64,000 bases of DNA from Alphaproteobacteria bacterium (GTDB lineage: Bacteria; Pseudomonadota; Alphaproteobacteria; CAAGCB01; CAG-977): NCBI GenBank assembly GCA_017480385.1, contig JAFVAT010000026.1, positions 1-64,000 on the forward strand, in the 5' to 3' direction. The position numbers were made by a program, and so were the translations under genes. The notes under the pieces are model-generated. The model ran no database searches. It saw only the letters and a list, made by a program, of their open reading frames with translations, and had not been told where the DNA came from. Positions within the stretch are counted from its first letter, which is position 1. Every line of letters starts with the position of its first letter. Shown here piece by piece: positions 1 to 9,064 of this stretch.

Positions 1-150
1 GCTGACGCTAGACCTGTCCGACCCGTTTACAGGTAGCAAGTAACAAAATGCACCTGCCAGACCGTTGTACGCCGTTTAGGCGTAGCCAGTAGCATGAGGG
101 CTACGCCCGTCCTGTGAAGTACCACGCGCTAGGCGCGTGGGGTTCTTTTT
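1..150 (+). mobile_element. Possible right end of a TnpB-type (IS200/IS605-like) element
   Basis: This stretch is dense in hairpins: 12-17 with 29-34, 68-73 with 79-84, an alternative 79-86 with 100-107, and a perfect 8-bp stem 122-129/133-140 with a TAG loop followed by GGTTCTTTTT. Right ends of IS200/IS605 elements carry such a terminal hairpin, and the guide RNA of TnpB covers the 3' end of tnpB and the right end. Frame 1 opens at the window edge and reads a short tail ADARPVRPVYR before a TAG at 34-36, which resembles tails seen after the zinc finger of TnpB proteins. The body of the gene lies outside the window, so this is inference from structure and a short tail. An unrelated structured RNA with its terminator is the main alternative. 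Confidence 0.3.
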
Positions 151-164
151 ACTCCTCCCACTTA

Positions 165-289
165 TCGTCATTGCGACGACCAACCGGTCGGAAGCAATCC
201 AGAAAAAAATGTAATGTTCAGACTAAACTTTGCAGATTTTGTTCTTCTTTCCCACCCTCTGGATTGCCGCGCTTCGCTCGCAATGACGA
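165..289. repeat. Palindromic intergenic repeat (MITE- or REP-like)
   Basis: The ends are a perfect 12-bp inverted repeat: TCGTCATTGCGA at 165-176 and TCGCAATGACGA at 278-289. Inside lies a second inverted pair, GCAATCCAG at 194-202 and CTGGATTGC at 259-267, with about 56 bases between the inner arms. This layout fits a small non-coding palindromic element. I see only this one copy in the window, so its being a dispersed repeat is inference from its form. Confidence 0.65.
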
Positions 290-339
290 AAAACCCCTCA
301 AATTGGTTTTCGAGAGGCTTTCACTTTAAATATCTTTCA

Positions 340-912
340 TCATTTTTTATTGCTACACATTTGTTCTATTTCAGAAACAGATATACTTTTACCTTTTAAA
401 CTGGCATCCGTTGTTTCAATGCCCATACATTCACATTTTTTCATATTTTCTGGAGTATCCATTTCACTTAAGACAAGATTTTTTTTACAGGCATCTACAA
501 CTTCATCCGTATATTCCCTTGACCAATCTAAAAGCTCTTTTTCGTCTTTTGGTTCATATTTGTATCCCCAAGCGATTACCGGAACTGTTTTTGTATCACC
601 TTTTTTGGTTTCATAGCGAAATACATTAGACTGAACAGCACATCTATTCTTTAAAGGTGTAACATACATATCATCATAGTAATCAACATCTTTTTGAGGG
701 GTTAATAAAAAGACAGTTGATCCGACGAGACAATAACTATAATCCGTTTCTATGCATTGAAACGCCAAAGCTGATCTATCTTCTAAAACCTGAAATACTT
801 TAAAACGTTCCACATCCATACAATATTTATTACGAGTTCTTGTAAAAAAAACTAAATTTTCTGATGAACAGGAAACCAAAAGCGGTAAAGTCAGCAGAAG
901 AAATTTTTTCAT
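340..912 (-). CDS. Putative lipoprotein of unknown function
   Basis: The 190-residue product starts with a short basic and hydrophobic stretch and a lipobox LLVSC with the cysteine at residue 15, so it is probably a lipoprotein anchored in the envelope. The mature part holds several cysteines (for example CMDVERF, CIETDYSYC, CECMG), which could form disulfides in the periplasm. I do not recognise a family. It stands alone between the palindromic repeat and the terminator of the suf operon, on the same strand as suf. Confidence 0.6.
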   Translation of the reverse strand: MKKFLLLTLPLLVSCSSENLVFFTRTRNKYCMDVERFKVFQVLEDRSALAFQCIETDYSYCLVGSTVFLLTPQKDVDYYDDMYVTPLKNRCAVQSNVFRYETKKGDTKTVPVIAWGYKYEPKDEKELLDWSREYTDEVVDACKKNLVLSEMDTPENMKKCECMGIETTDASLKGKSISVSEIEQMCSNKK

Positions 913-971
913 CGTATTATCCTTTTTTATTCTGATAAAAAAACGGTATCAAAAGGACGGATTTTTTCAAG

Positions 972-1007
972 CAAAAAAAAAGAAAAACGGCAGTTTTCCC
1001 CGCCGTC
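972..1007 (-). terminator. Terminator of the suf operon
   Basis: Read on the minus strand, GACGGC and GCCGTT form a short stem (arms near 1002-1007 and 986-991) followed by a T-rich run that corresponds to the A-run at 972-987. It lies just after the stop of the last suf gene. Confidence 0.6.
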
Positions 1008-1033
1008 TTTCCCGATTTCAAGCCTTTTCTTCT

Positions 1034-1675
1034 TTAAAAAATATCCAGCGCGTATTTGGCTTCTTCGCTGATGCGATCCATCGTCCACGCGGGTTCCCAG
1101 ACCAATTTGACCGTTACTTTGCCGACACCGTCCAGTTTGGCGACAGCTTCGGCGACCTGTTTCGGCATCACGCCCGCCACGGGACAGGACGGCGCCGTTA
1201 CGGTCATATCGATTTCGACATCGCCGTTCGCCAATCTGTCCAGACGGTAAATCAAGCCCAAGTCGTAAACGTTCATCATCAATTCGGGGTCTTCCACCGT
1301 TTTGATCGCCTGCGTGATTTCGTCAACGGTCGCGGGTTCTTTTCCGTCCGCCAAAGGTTCGCCTTCGGTCACGACATATTCGTCGCCATAATTGATCAGC
1401 GGCGCGTCAGAGGGCAGATTTCCGCCCCATAACAAATCCTCGAAATCGTTAAAATCATTATTCGGAGCCGTCTCTTTCTCTGTTTCGGCGGAAGACGGCA
1501 CGTCAGACGATGCTTGGCTGCCCTCCTCTTCTGCAGCGGGCAGAGGAATTTCAATCGTGCCGGTAAAATGAGTCAATTTCTTTAATTCTTCTTCTATTGT
1601 TGCCGGCAAATACTGAGCAGCCTCCGACTGATCGGAAGCTGCCTGTTTTATCTGATCTGAATGTGCTTCTGACAT
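1034..1675 (-). CDS. sufT: SufT, MIP18/DUF59-family Fe-S assembly factor with long acidic N-terminus
   Basis: The last 100 or so of 213 residues match the MIP18/DUF59 fold: TVEDPELMMNVYDLGLIY, then the TAPSCPVA loop with the conserved cysteine and the terminal VKLVWEPAWTMDRISEEA. SufT proteins help mature Fe-S clusters. The first 110 residues are acidic, rich in Ser, Glu and Ala, and look disordered; most family members lack such an extension. It is the last gene of the suf operon, after sufS and a 42-residue ORF. The domain call is firm; the role of the extension is unknown. Confidence 0.85.
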   Translation of the reverse strand: MSEAHSDQIKQAASDQSEAAQYLPATIEEELKKLTHFTGTIEIPLPAAEEEGSQASSDVPSSAETEKETAPNNDFNDFEDLLWGGNLPSDAPLINYGDEYVVTEGEPLADGKEPATVDEITQAIKTVEDPELMMNVYDLGLIYRLDRLANGDVEIDMTVTAPSCPVAGVMPKQVAEAVAKLDGVGKVTVKLVWEPAWTMDRISEEAKYALDIF

Positions 1676-1773
1676 GTTTCATTCTCCGCAGAAATATTTC
1701 TAGAGACTTTATGCGCCGCTTTTGATTGATTTTCAATCTTTATCTTTGCGGAAGAATACGTGTACAGAAATTT

Positions 1774-1902
1774 CTATTCATGAATAGTCGCTCTGTTTTC
1801 CGCCTTTTTAGCAGATCCCTTTGCCTCTGTTGAAGCCGACCCGCCGGCAGGTTTTTCTTTTATCGGTTTTCCTCCGCCGCAGCCTTTTTTCGTTTCAGCC
1901 AT
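1774..1902 (-). CDS. 42-residue ORF inside the suf operon
   Basis: Between sufS and sufT an ATG at 1902 follows a near-perfect Shine-Dalgarno (AAGGAGG, 7 bases upstream) and opens 42 codons ending at TAG. The product begins MAETKKGCGGGKPIKEK, contains one cysteine in a glycine-rich turn, and is otherwise rich in Lys, Ala, Ser and Glu. The strong ribosome site and the position within a co-directional operon support translation. I do not recognise it. A role in Fe-S assembly is only suggested by its neighbours. Confidence 0.6.
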   Translation of the reverse strand: MAETKKGCGGGKPIKEKPAGGSASTEAKGSAKKAENRATIHE

Positions 1903-1922
1903 TTTGACCTCCTTGTTAAAAC

Positions 1923-3143
1923 TTAAGAAAAGAACCTCTTAGCTTTATGGAGGGCCTGAATAAAGGTTTCAATATCGCCTTCAGTATTATAAATGCCCAA
2001 CGAAGCACGGACGGAAACGGAAACGCCGAAGCGTTCATGCAGCGGCTGGGCGCAATGATGCCCCGTGCGCACGGCTACGCCTTCCTGATCCAAAACCATG
2101 GCAATATCCTGCGGGTGAGCAAAATCCGGCACAAAGCTGACAACCGCTGTTTTATTTTCAGAGCTTCCGATCAGGCGCATGCCGCCAACCTGTTCGACTT
2201 CAGACTGCAGCCGACGGCATAAAGTCCGTTCATATGCATCAATTTCCGTCCTGCCGATTTGTGAAACGTAGTCGATCGCGTGCCCCAATCCGATCGCCTG
2301 CATAATCGGAGGTGTGCCGGCTTCAAACCGTGCCGGCGGTTCCGCCCAAACACTTTTTTCAAAAGAAACGCTTTTGATCATGTCCCCGCCGCCTTCAAAC
2401 GGAGGCATATTGTCCAATAGGGCCTTTTTTCCGTATAAAATGCCGATGCCCGTCGGACCATACAATTTATGCCCCGAAAAAGCGTAAAAATCGCAGTCCA
2501 GATCTTGCATATCCAATGGCAGATGCGTTGCCGCCTGGCACCCGTCCAGCAAAACAACCGCCCCCGCCTGATGTGCCGCATGAATAATTTCCTTTACCGG
2601 AAAAATCGTGCCTAAAACGTTAGACACGTGCGCTACGGCGACAAGTTTCGTTTTATCGGACAAGAGTTTTAAGTAGTCCTCAAAAACAAAATCGCCTTTA
2701 TCATCGACCGGCACGACTTTAATCGTAAAACCGATCCGATCGCGCAAAATCTGCCACGGAACAATGTTGGAGTGATGTTCTGCCTGGGACAAAATAATCT
2801 CGTCTCCGGCCTTTAAATTCGCCGCGCCCCATGTATATGCGACCAAATTGATAGAATCCGTGGCACCGCGTGTAAAGATAATTTCTTTATCTGAGGCCGC
2901 ATGAATAAAATTCCGCACCTTGCGCCGCGCCTGTTCGAAATTCGTTGTCGCTTTTTCGGAAAGCTCATACATGCCGCGGTGAACATTTGCGTATTCCGTC
3001 TGATACTGACGATAAAGCGCGTCCAGAACGCACAAAGGCTTTTGCGCCGACGCCGCACTGTCCAGAAAAACGAGCGGCTTACCGTGAACAGTCAGCGACA
3101 GCGCGGGAAAGTCCGCTCTGATTTTTTCAACATCAAACGCCAT
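1923..3143 (-). CDS. sufS: SufS cysteine desulfurase
   Basis: A class-V-fold PLP enzyme that takes sulfur from cysteine for Fe-S cluster assembly. Visible are the PLP lysine in FSGHKLYGPTG, the histidine in QAEHHSNIVPW, and the catalytic cysteine in VRTGHHCAQP. Length of 406 residues is usual for SufS. The frame is open further upstream to 3209, but the ATG at 3143 begins the family-like MAFDVEKIRADFP and has AAGGA upstream, so I place the start there. The gene overlaps the end of sufD by 11 bases, suggesting coupled translation. No sufE or sufU sulfur acceptor is seen in the window. Confidence 0.95.
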   Translation of the reverse strand: MAFDVEKIRADFPALSLTVHGKPLVFLDSAASAQKPLCVLDALYRQYQTEYANVHRGMYELSEKATTNFEQARRKVRNFIHAASDKEIIFTRGATDSINLVAYTWGAANLKAGDEIILSQAEHHSNIVPWQILRDRIGFTIKVVPVDDKGDFVFEDYLKLLSDKTKLVAVAHVSNVLGTIFPVKEIIHAAHQAGAVVLLDGCQAATHLPLDMQDLDCDFYAFSGHKLYGPTGIGILYGKKALLDNMPPFEGGGDMIKSVSFEKSVWAEPPARFEAGTPPIMQAIGLGHAIDYVSQIGRTEIDAYERTLCRRLQSEVEQVGGMRLIGSSENKTAVVSFVPDFAHPQDIAMVLDQEGVAVRTGHHCAQPLHERFGVSVSVRASLGIYNTEGDIETFIQALHKAKRFFS

Positions 3144-3861
3144 TTTGCAGTCCTTCTGCCGCCAGCTGTTTAAATTCCTCCCGAATATCCTCTTCGGCAA
3201 TCGTATCAAAAACTTCGTCCAAAAAGGCCTGTGTCAACAAATGGCGGGCCTCTTGTTCTTCAATGCCGCGCGTTCTCAAATAATACAGCTGATCCTTGTT
3301 CAAAGACCCGATCGCCGATCCGTGCGCGCATTTCACGTCGTCCGCATAAATTTCCAGCTGCGGCACCGCATTGACGGCTGCGTCCGGACTAAGCAACAGA
3401 GCTCTGTGCTGCTGCGCGCCGTCAATTTTCTTGCGTTCATAAGGAATAAACACGCCGCCTTCAAAGGCCGCAAAAGCCTGACCGCCGACGGCTCCCTTAA
3501 CCATTTGACGCGAAACTGTATTATCCGCATTGTGCCGAACATTGGAACGGATCAGGCTTTCCTGTTTCCCATGAAGAACATAAACGATATCGCTGCGACA
3601 AAAAGCGTTTTCCTGAGCCAAATCAAAAGAAAGCATCAGATTGCCATTTCCCCGATGCAGCGTTATGACTTCATAGGAAGCTCCCTGCTCAATTCGAACC
3701 GACAACATATGATCCTGACCGTCATGCAGGCGGTAATGCCTGATATGCGCTCCGGCTCCTACCACAATTTCCGTTTTTTCTCCAAGCTGCTTTTCCACAA
3801 AGACGGCGCTTTGCCCCGGACTGATTGTCAGCACGCTTGTTTTTGACAGCTCCTCGACCAT
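3133..3861 (-). CDS. sufD: SufD, short form
   Basis: Component of the SufBCD scaffold. The C-terminal half carries the SufB/SufD core signature YADDVKCAHGSAIGSL followed by LYYLRTRGI. At 242 residues it is much shorter than the roughly 420 of E. coli SufD; the N-terminal helical domain is missing while the beta-helix core and C-terminal helices remain. Such short SufD proteins occur in several lineages. The start overlaps the sufC stop by one base (TAATG), so translation is probably coupled. Confidence 0.88.
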   Translation of the reverse strand: MVEELSKTSVLTISPGQSAVFVEKQLGEKTEIVVGAGAHIRHYRLHDGQDHMLSVRIEQGASYEVITLHRGNGNLMLSFDLAQENAFCRSDIVYVLHGKQESLIRSNVRHNADNTVSRQMVKGAVGGQAFAAFEGGVFIPYERKKIDGAQQHRALLLSPDAAVNAVPQLEIYADDVKCAHGSAIGSLNKDQLYYLRTRGIEEQEARHLLTQAFLDEVFDTIAEEDIREEFKQLAAEGLQNGV

Positions 3862-4625
3862 TATGCGACAGCCTCTTTCTGATATTCCGAAAAACCGCTG
3901 CGATCGATCTTGTCCAGCAGTCCCTGATCCCCTTCGGCGACAACACGGCCATGCACCAGAATATGGATTTTATCCGGCATGATCTGTTCTTTTAAGAACT
4001 TGATATTATGCGAAATGACCAAAAAGGAACGTTGTGGCGAACGCATGATTTTAACACCGTTCCCGGCCACTTTGACCGCATCAACGTCCAGCCCTGAATC
4101 CATTTCGTCCAAAATGCAGAAATCCGGTTCCAATACGGCCATTTGAAAAACTTCCAAACGTTTCTTTTCACCGCCGGAAAAACCGACGTTCACGGGACGT
4201 TTTAACATTTCATCTGAAATTTCAAGAGCTTGTGATCTGATCTTAATCCTTTTCATGAAGCTGACAGCGTCCAGTTCTTTTTCCCCTGCCGCCTTGCGCT
4301 GCGAATTTAAAGCATATTTCATAAAGGTTGCCATAGAGACGCCCGGAATTTCAATCGGGTGCTGAAAAGCCAGAAAAATACCGGTGCGGGCCCGTTCTTC
4401 AACGGTCATGTCCAGCAAGTTCTTTCCCTTGAAAATAACGGAACCGCCGGTGACTTCATAATGCGGATTGCCGCATAAGACGTTTGATAAAGTGCTTTTG
4501 CCCGACCCGTTCGGTCCCATAATGACATGCACTTCCCCGGCATTAATTGACAGGGAAAGGCCGTTTAAAATCGGCTTATCGCCCACTTTTGCATGCAGAT
4601 CTTTTATTTCCAGCCATGCTGACAT
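3861..4625 (-). CDS. sufC: SufC ATPase
   Basis: ABC-type ATPase of the SufBCD complex, in the cytoplasm. It has Walker A GPNGSGKST, signature motif FSGGEKKR, Walker B CILDEMDSGLD and the switch histidine in LVISHN. At 254 residues it has the usual length. The start is preceded by AAAGGAG. It lies 18 bases after sufB and overlaps sufD by one base. Confidence 0.97.
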   Translation of the reverse strand: MSAWLEIKDLHAKVGDKPILNGLSLSINAGEVHVIMGPNGSGKSTLSNVLCGNPHYEVTGGSVIFKGKNLLDMTVEERARTGIFLAFQHPIEIPGVSMATFMKYALNSQRKAAGEKELDAVSFMKRIKIRSQALEISDEMLKRPVNVGFSGGEKKRLEVFQMAVLEPDFCILDEMDSGLDVDAVKVAGNGVKIMRSPQRSFLVISHNIKFLKEQIMPDKIHILVHGRVVAEGDQGLLDKIDRSGFSEYQKEAVA

Positions 4626-4643
4626 TTTTTATTTCTCCTTTAA

Positions 4644-6089
4644 TTACCCTACACTGCCTTCAAGAGTCACTGCGACCAACCGTGTGGCTTCCACCGCAAA
4701 TTCCATTGGCAGCTTCTGCATGACATCTTTACAGAATCCGTTAACAATCAAAGACACGGCTTCTTCCGCGTCCAACCCTCTCTGCCGACAGTAAAAAAGC
4801 TGTTCATCACTGATTTTAGAAGTCGTTGCTTCATGTTCGACGGAAGCCGACGGATTACTGCTGATCATATAAGGCAGCGTATGCGCTCCGCACTGCGATC
4901 CGATCAGCAAACTGTCGCATTGGGAAAAGTTCCTGGCATTTTCCGCATTTCTGCCCATTTTGACCAGCCCGCGGTAAGTATTCTGAGATTTACCGGCGGA
5001 AATCCCTTTGGACACAATCGTCGAAGAAGTGTTTTTGCCGATATGAATCATCTTTGTTCCCGTATCAGCCTGCTGATAATTATTCGTGATCGCAACCGAA
5101 TAAAATTCACCGACAGAATTATCGCCGGCCAAAACACAGGACGGATATTTCCACGTCACGGCGGATCCGGTTTCCACTTGAGTCCAGGACAGCTTTGCAT
5201 TTACTCCCTTGCACAAACCGCGCTTGGTCACAAAGTTGTAAATGCCGCCCTTACCTTCTTTGTCGCCGGGATACCAGTTCTGAACAGTGGAATACTTTAC
5301 TTCGGCATCATTCATCACAATAATTTCGACGATTGCCGCATGCAGCTGGTTTTCATCACGCTGCGGCGCCGTACAGCCTTCCAAATAGCTGACATAAGAA
5401 TTGTCGTCGGCAATAATCATTGTACGTTCAAACTGCCCGGATTTCTTGGCATTGATTCGAAAATACGTTGACAGCTCCATCGGACAGCGGATTCCTTTGG
5501 GAATATAAACGAACGTCCCGTCCGTAAAAACCGCCGAATTCAGGCAGGCAAAGAAATTATCCGTATATGGCACCACTGATCCCAGATACTTTTTAACCAA
5601 TTCGGGGTGATTTTGAACCGCTTCGGAAATAGAGCAGAAAATGATGCCCTGCCGCGCCAGCTTTTCCCGAAATGTCGTTGCGACCGAAACGCTGTCAAAC
5701 ACGGCGTCAACCGCGACGCCAGCCAATACTTCGCGTTCATGCAAGGGCACTCCCAGCTTGTCATAAGTTTTCAGCAGTTCGGGATCCACCTCGTCCAAAC
5801 TCTTAGGGCTTTCAGCCGATTTGGGCGCCGCATAATAGTAAATATCCTGATAGTCAATCGGCGGATAAGAAACTTTCGCCCACGTCGGCTCCTTCATTGT
5901 CAGCCAATGCCGATATGCTTTTAACCTAAATTCCAGCAGCCATTCAGGTTCCTTTTTCTTTGCCGAAATGAAACGGATAATTTCCTCATTCAGCCCTTTA
6001 GGCGCCGTTTCGGCAGAGATCTGCGTTTCAAATCCGTAATGATACGTATCCGAAACTGCCTCTAAAGCTGAAACTTTTTCCTGTGTCAT
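4644..6089 (-). CDS. sufB: SufB scaffold protein
   Basis: Central scaffold on which SufBCD builds Fe-S clusters. Motifs include [37 protein letters not shown] and the C-terminal [20 protein letters not shown]. The 481-residue length matches SufB. The frame extends five codons upstream through TTG codons, but the ATG at 6089 has GGAGG five to six bases before it. It is the first gene of the operon. No IscR or SufR regulator gene is nearby. Upstream, 6105-6250 is AT-rich and holds TTGACA- and TATATA-like boxes on the minus strand, but I cannot fix one promoter. Confidence 0.96.
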   Translation of the reverse strand: MTQEKVSALEAVSDTYHYGFETQISAETAPKGLNEEIIRFISAKKKEPEWLLEFRLKAYRHWLTMKEPTWAKVSYPPIDYQDIYYYAAPKSAESPKSLDEVDPELLKTYDKLGVPLHEREVLAGVAVDAVFDSVSVATTFREKLARQGIIFCSISEAVQNHPELVKKYLGSVVPYTDNFFACLNSAVFTDGTFVYIPKGIRCPMELSTYFRINAKKSGQFERTMIIADDNSYVSYLEGCTAPQRDENQLHAAIVEIIVMNDAEVKYSTVQNWYPGDKEGKGGIYNFVTKRGLCKGVNAKLSWTQVETGSAVTWKYPSCVLAGDNSVGEFYSVAITNNYQQADTGTKMIHIGKNTSSTIVSKGISAGKSQNTYRGLVKMGRNAENARNFSQCDSLLIGSQCGAHTLPYMISSNPSASVEHEATTSKISDEQLFYCRQRGLDAEEAVSLIVNGFCKDVMQKLPMEFAVEATRLVAVTLEGSVG

Positions 6090-6253
6090 TTTTTCCTCCA
6101 ACAAACAGAGCCGAAGATACCCAAAGAGCGATCTTGATACAATCTTTTTTCACATTCAGTTTTATATACCGTTTGCCAAAAGAAGAAAATACCTCTTTTT
6201 ATTTGTACGTTAAGCAATAATTTGCCAAAATGTCAAAAAAGTGTAAAAATTGT

Positions 6254-6283
6254 TTGCGAAATCAAAATTGGAAATGATAAAAT
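6254..6283 (+). promoter_or_regulatory. Candidate promoter for the PAS-GGDEF-like gene
   Basis: TTGCGA at 6254-6259 and TAAAAT at 6278-6283 are separated by 18 bases, 37 bases before the start codon. The 6105-6319 interval is shared with the divergent suf operon. Confidence 0.4.
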
Positions 6284-6319
6284 TCAACGGCATGCAGATC
6301 AATTAAGAATGGAGGCTTA

Positions 6320-7447
6320 ATGTTCTTACAACCCGCTTTAGCCGCAGATTCCGGCTCAGCTTTTTTAGACCAAACAGGAGCGGCCTCGGTTTTGCCCCTA
6401 TTGCTTTTGCTGTTAACGACCGCGTTATTGTTCGGACTTTACAGACTTATTATTTATCAGCGTCAGGGCAAAGAGCTGACCCATAAAATTATTGAACTGC
6501 AAAATGCGTTGATTACGTCTCAAAAAGAACTGGAGGATATGAAAAAGGAAAAACACCGCCAGCTGGATCCGTATTCTTCTCCCAATACGAAAAGTCTGTT
6601 TTTGTGTATCAACAAAGACGGCAAAATAGTGTCTGTCAATGATTATGCAAACGAATTTTTCGGCTATGAAAAAGAAGAATTGGTCGGCAAAAACGTTGTC
6701 GGAACACTTGTCCCTCCAAAAGATTCTCATGGACAAGTATTAAGCAATCTGATTGACCGCATTAAAAACAATCCGCGTCTATACGTTGACAATGAAAATG
6801 AAAACATCTGCAAAGACGGCAGAAAAGTTTGGATATCCTGGACAAACCGCATTATTTACGGACCGGACGGACTGCCGGCGGAAATCCGTTCAGTCGGGTT
6901 CGACATCACTCCGCGCAAACAGCTGGAAGAAGAACTGCGGCAAATGACGATCATAGATCCCGTTACCGGCGTTTTGAATAAAAGGCAATTCTTGGACGAC
7001 GGGACAAAAGAAATGAAGCGCGCCAGACGTTATAAACGGGATTTGTCCGTTCTGTTAATGACTATCGACCGTTTTGAAACGTTAAGCAGCGAACATGGAA
7101 CGGCTTTCGGAGATGAAGCGATTCGGGTAGCCGTTATTGCCTGCCAAAGTTCGATCAGGGATTCCGATTATCTGGGTCGAATGGCTGACATTGAATTTGC
7201 TATTTTATTGCCGGAAACACCGCTTGAAGGAGCCAAAATCGTTGCTGAACGCATCAGAGACGAAGTAATGCGCTCGAATTTAATGGTCGGCGATGTTAAA
7301 ATTGCCGTTACGACAAGCATCAGCATTGCGTCTAGGACCGAAGCCGACGAAACGATAGATGCCGTTCTGCTGCGCGCGTTTAACGCTTTGCGGTCTGCAA
7401 AAAAACGGCAAAATAATATTGCTGTTGCTGAGGAACCTTCCGCTTAA
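6320..7447 (+). CDS. Membrane-anchored PAS protein with degenerate GGDEF domain
   Basis: The 375-residue product has one membrane segment (about residues 22-46), a coiled coil to about 85, a PAS domain (about 90-200, ending in the PAC-like VGFDITPRKQLEEEL), and a GGDEF-fold domain from about 205. The domain opens with IIDPVTGVLNKRQF, but the active-site loop reads ADIEF (residues 289-293) in place of GGDEF, so both glycines and the first acidic position differ. Diguanylate cyclase activity is therefore unlikely; it may act as a receptor or regulatory pseudoenzyme. No EAL domain is present. The start has GGAGG upstream (6311-6315). Confidence 0.85.
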   Translation: MFLQPALAADSGSAFLDQTGAASVLPLLLLLLTTALLFGLYRLIIYQRQGKELTHKIIELQNALITSQKELEDMKKEKHRQLDPYSSPNTKSLFLCINKDGKIVSVNDYANEFFGYEKEELVGKNVVGTLVPPKDSHGQVLSNLIDRIKNNPRLYVDNENENICKDGRKVWISWTNRIIYGPDGLPAEIRSVGFDITPRKQLEEELRQMTIIDPVTGVLNKRQFLDDGTKEMKRARRYKRDLSVLLMTIDRFETLSSEHGTAFGDEAIRVAVIACQSSIRDSDYLGRMADIEFAILLPETPLEGAKIVAERIRDEVMRSNLMVGDVKIAVTTSISIASRTEADETIDAVLLRAFNALRSAKKRQNNIAVAEEPSA

Positions 7448-7493
7448 ATCAAAATCTGATCATTATTTCTATTTTACAAGGAGTACCTTTTTT

Positions 7494-8621
7494 ATGAAGA
7501 TTGCCGTTCCCAAAGAAAGCGCCGCCGGAGAATTCCGTGTTGCCGCTTCGCAGGATATTGTCAAAAAACTGACGGATTTGGGGATATCCGTTGTTATTCA
7601 AAAAGAAGCCGGAATAACATCTGAAATTTCTGATCAAATGTACCAGGAAGCCGGGGCCGTTTCAGCGCCCGATTTTAATGCAACGGTTGATCAGGCCGAT
7701 ATTATTTTAAAAATTCAGCCGCCTTCCGCCGAAGAAGTCAAAGCCCTACCCAAAGGATCATGTTTGGTTTGTCTGATGAACGTCCGTTCAGATTTGACTG
7801 CGGCCAAAGCTGTTGCCAAAGCCGGTGTGACATGTTTTGCCATGGAGCTTCTGCCTCGTATTTCACGGGCACAGAATATGGACGTTTTATCCTCCCAAAG
7901 CAATTTAGCCGGATATAAAGCCGTTATTGATGCCATTGCCGCATATAAAAAAGCTGTTCCGATGATGATGACGGCAGCCGGCATGATTTCTCCGGCACAG
8001 GTATTGGTTTTAGGTGCCGGCGTTGCCGGACTGCAGGCCATTGCAACAGCCAAACGATTAGGGGCTGCCGTTACGGCTTTTGATGTCCGCCCGTCCGTCA
8101 AAGAACAAGTGGAATCACTCGGTGCCAAATTCTTGGAAACAGCCAAGATAGAACAGGCCGAAACAACCGGAGGTTATGCAAAAGAACTTGACGAGCAGTC
8201 CAAAAAAAATCAGGAAGAAGCGCTGCTGGCCATTATGCCGAAAACAGATATTATTATTACAACGGCCCTGATCCCCGGCAAAAAAGCCCCTCTTTTGATC
8301 ACAGAGGAAATGCTTAAACGCATGAAATCCGGCAGTATTGTTTTTGACTTGGCTGCAGAGCAAGGAGGAAACTGTTACGGAACACTTTATGGAAAGACAG
8401 TAACTCATTATGGAACAACAATTTTTGGACAATCAAACGCAGCGTCTCAGCTCAGCGCTTCAGCCAGTCCTTTGTTTGCTAAAAATTTGTATAATTTTAT
8501 CCTGCCGATGATTGACCGCGAAAAAATAAGTCTGAATATCAACTTTGAAGATGAAATTTATCAAGCCGCCTGCATTGCGAAAAACGGGCAACTTTTAATC
8601 GAGGAGAGCACTCATGTCTGA
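7494..8621 (+). CDS. pntAA: NAD(P) transhydrogenase subunit alpha, part 1
   Basis: Domain I of proton-translocating transhydrogenase; binds NAD(H) in the cytoplasm. It begins MKIAVPKESAAGEFRVAAS and contains the nucleotide-binding VLGAGVAGLQAIATAKRLGA, and ALIPGKKAPLLITEEM. Length 375 fits the split-alpha form common in alphaproteobacteria. The frame is open upstream into the previous gene, but the ATG at 7494 has AAGGAG upstream and the correct family N-terminus. It overlaps pntAB by 8 bases. Confidence 0.95.
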   Translation: MKIAVPKESAAGEFRVAASQDIVKKLTDLGISVVIQKEAGITSEISDQMYQEAGAVSAPDFNATVDQADIILKIQPPSAEEVKALPKGSCLVCLMNVRSDLTAAKAVAKAGVTCFAMELLPRISRAQNMDVLSSQSNLAGYKAVIDAIAAYKKAVPMMMTAAGMISPAQVLVLGAGVAGLQAIATAKRLGAAVTAFDVRPSVKEQVESLGAKFLETAKIEQAETTGGYAKELDEQSKKNQEEALLAIMPKTDIIITTALIPGKKAPLLITEEMLKRMKSGSIVFDLAAEQGGNCYGTLYGKTVTHYGTTIFGQSNAASQLSASASPLFAKNLYNFILPMIDREKISLNINFEDEIYQAACIAKNGQLLIEESTHV

Positions 8622-9060
8622 TCCGGCCATTGCCTTATCAAAACAACTTTCCGGCGAACTTGAAGCCGTTTCTCAAAGCGTCGTTCAAGCCGCCCAAAAA
8701 CTGGAAAGCGCACAGGATCATTTGCGCGATTTAACCGAACAGGTCAACATGGTTTTAAACACGGCGCCGGCGAACGGCAATGAATTTATGTTTTTGCTGA
8801 CCGTTTTTATTTTGGCCTGCTTTGTCGGATACTATATCATTTGGAAAGTGACACCTGCTTTACACTCCCCTCTGATGTCAGTTACAAACGCCGTTTCTTC
8901 GGTCATTATTGTCGGTGCCCTGATCGCAGCCGGACCGGCGGATTTTTCCGTTTCAAAATGCTTGGGCTTTTTGGCTGTTTTTCTGGCTTCTGTAAATATT
9001 TTCGGAGGCTTTGCCGTAACAGAAAAAATGCTGACCCTGTTTAAAAAGAAAAAAGGATAA
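8614..9060 (+). CDS. pntAB: NAD(P) transhydrogenase subunit alpha, part 2
   Basis: Small membrane subunit of transhydrogenase with three or four predicted helices between residues 50 and 140 (FMFLLTVFILACFVGYYIIW is the first). The initial 45 residues form an amphipathic, probably coiled-coil extension (SGELEAVSQSVVQAAQ). The C-terminal helix with GGFAVTEKML is typical. It overlaps pntAA and is followed four bases later by pntB, so the three subunits are translated from one message. Confidence 0.93.
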   Translation: MSDPAIALSKQLSGELEAVSQSVVQAAQKLESAQDHLRDLTEQVNMVLNTAPANGNEFMFLLTVFILACFVGYYIIWKVTPALHSPLMSVTNAVSSVIIVGALIAAGPADFSVSKCLGFLAVFLASVNIFGGFAVTEKMLTLFKKKKG

Positions 9061-9064
9061 AACA

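Noticed and set aside
3145..3846. Long open frame antisense to sufD (233 codons)
   Set aside because: Fully inside a well-supported sufD; composition is that of an antisense shadow.
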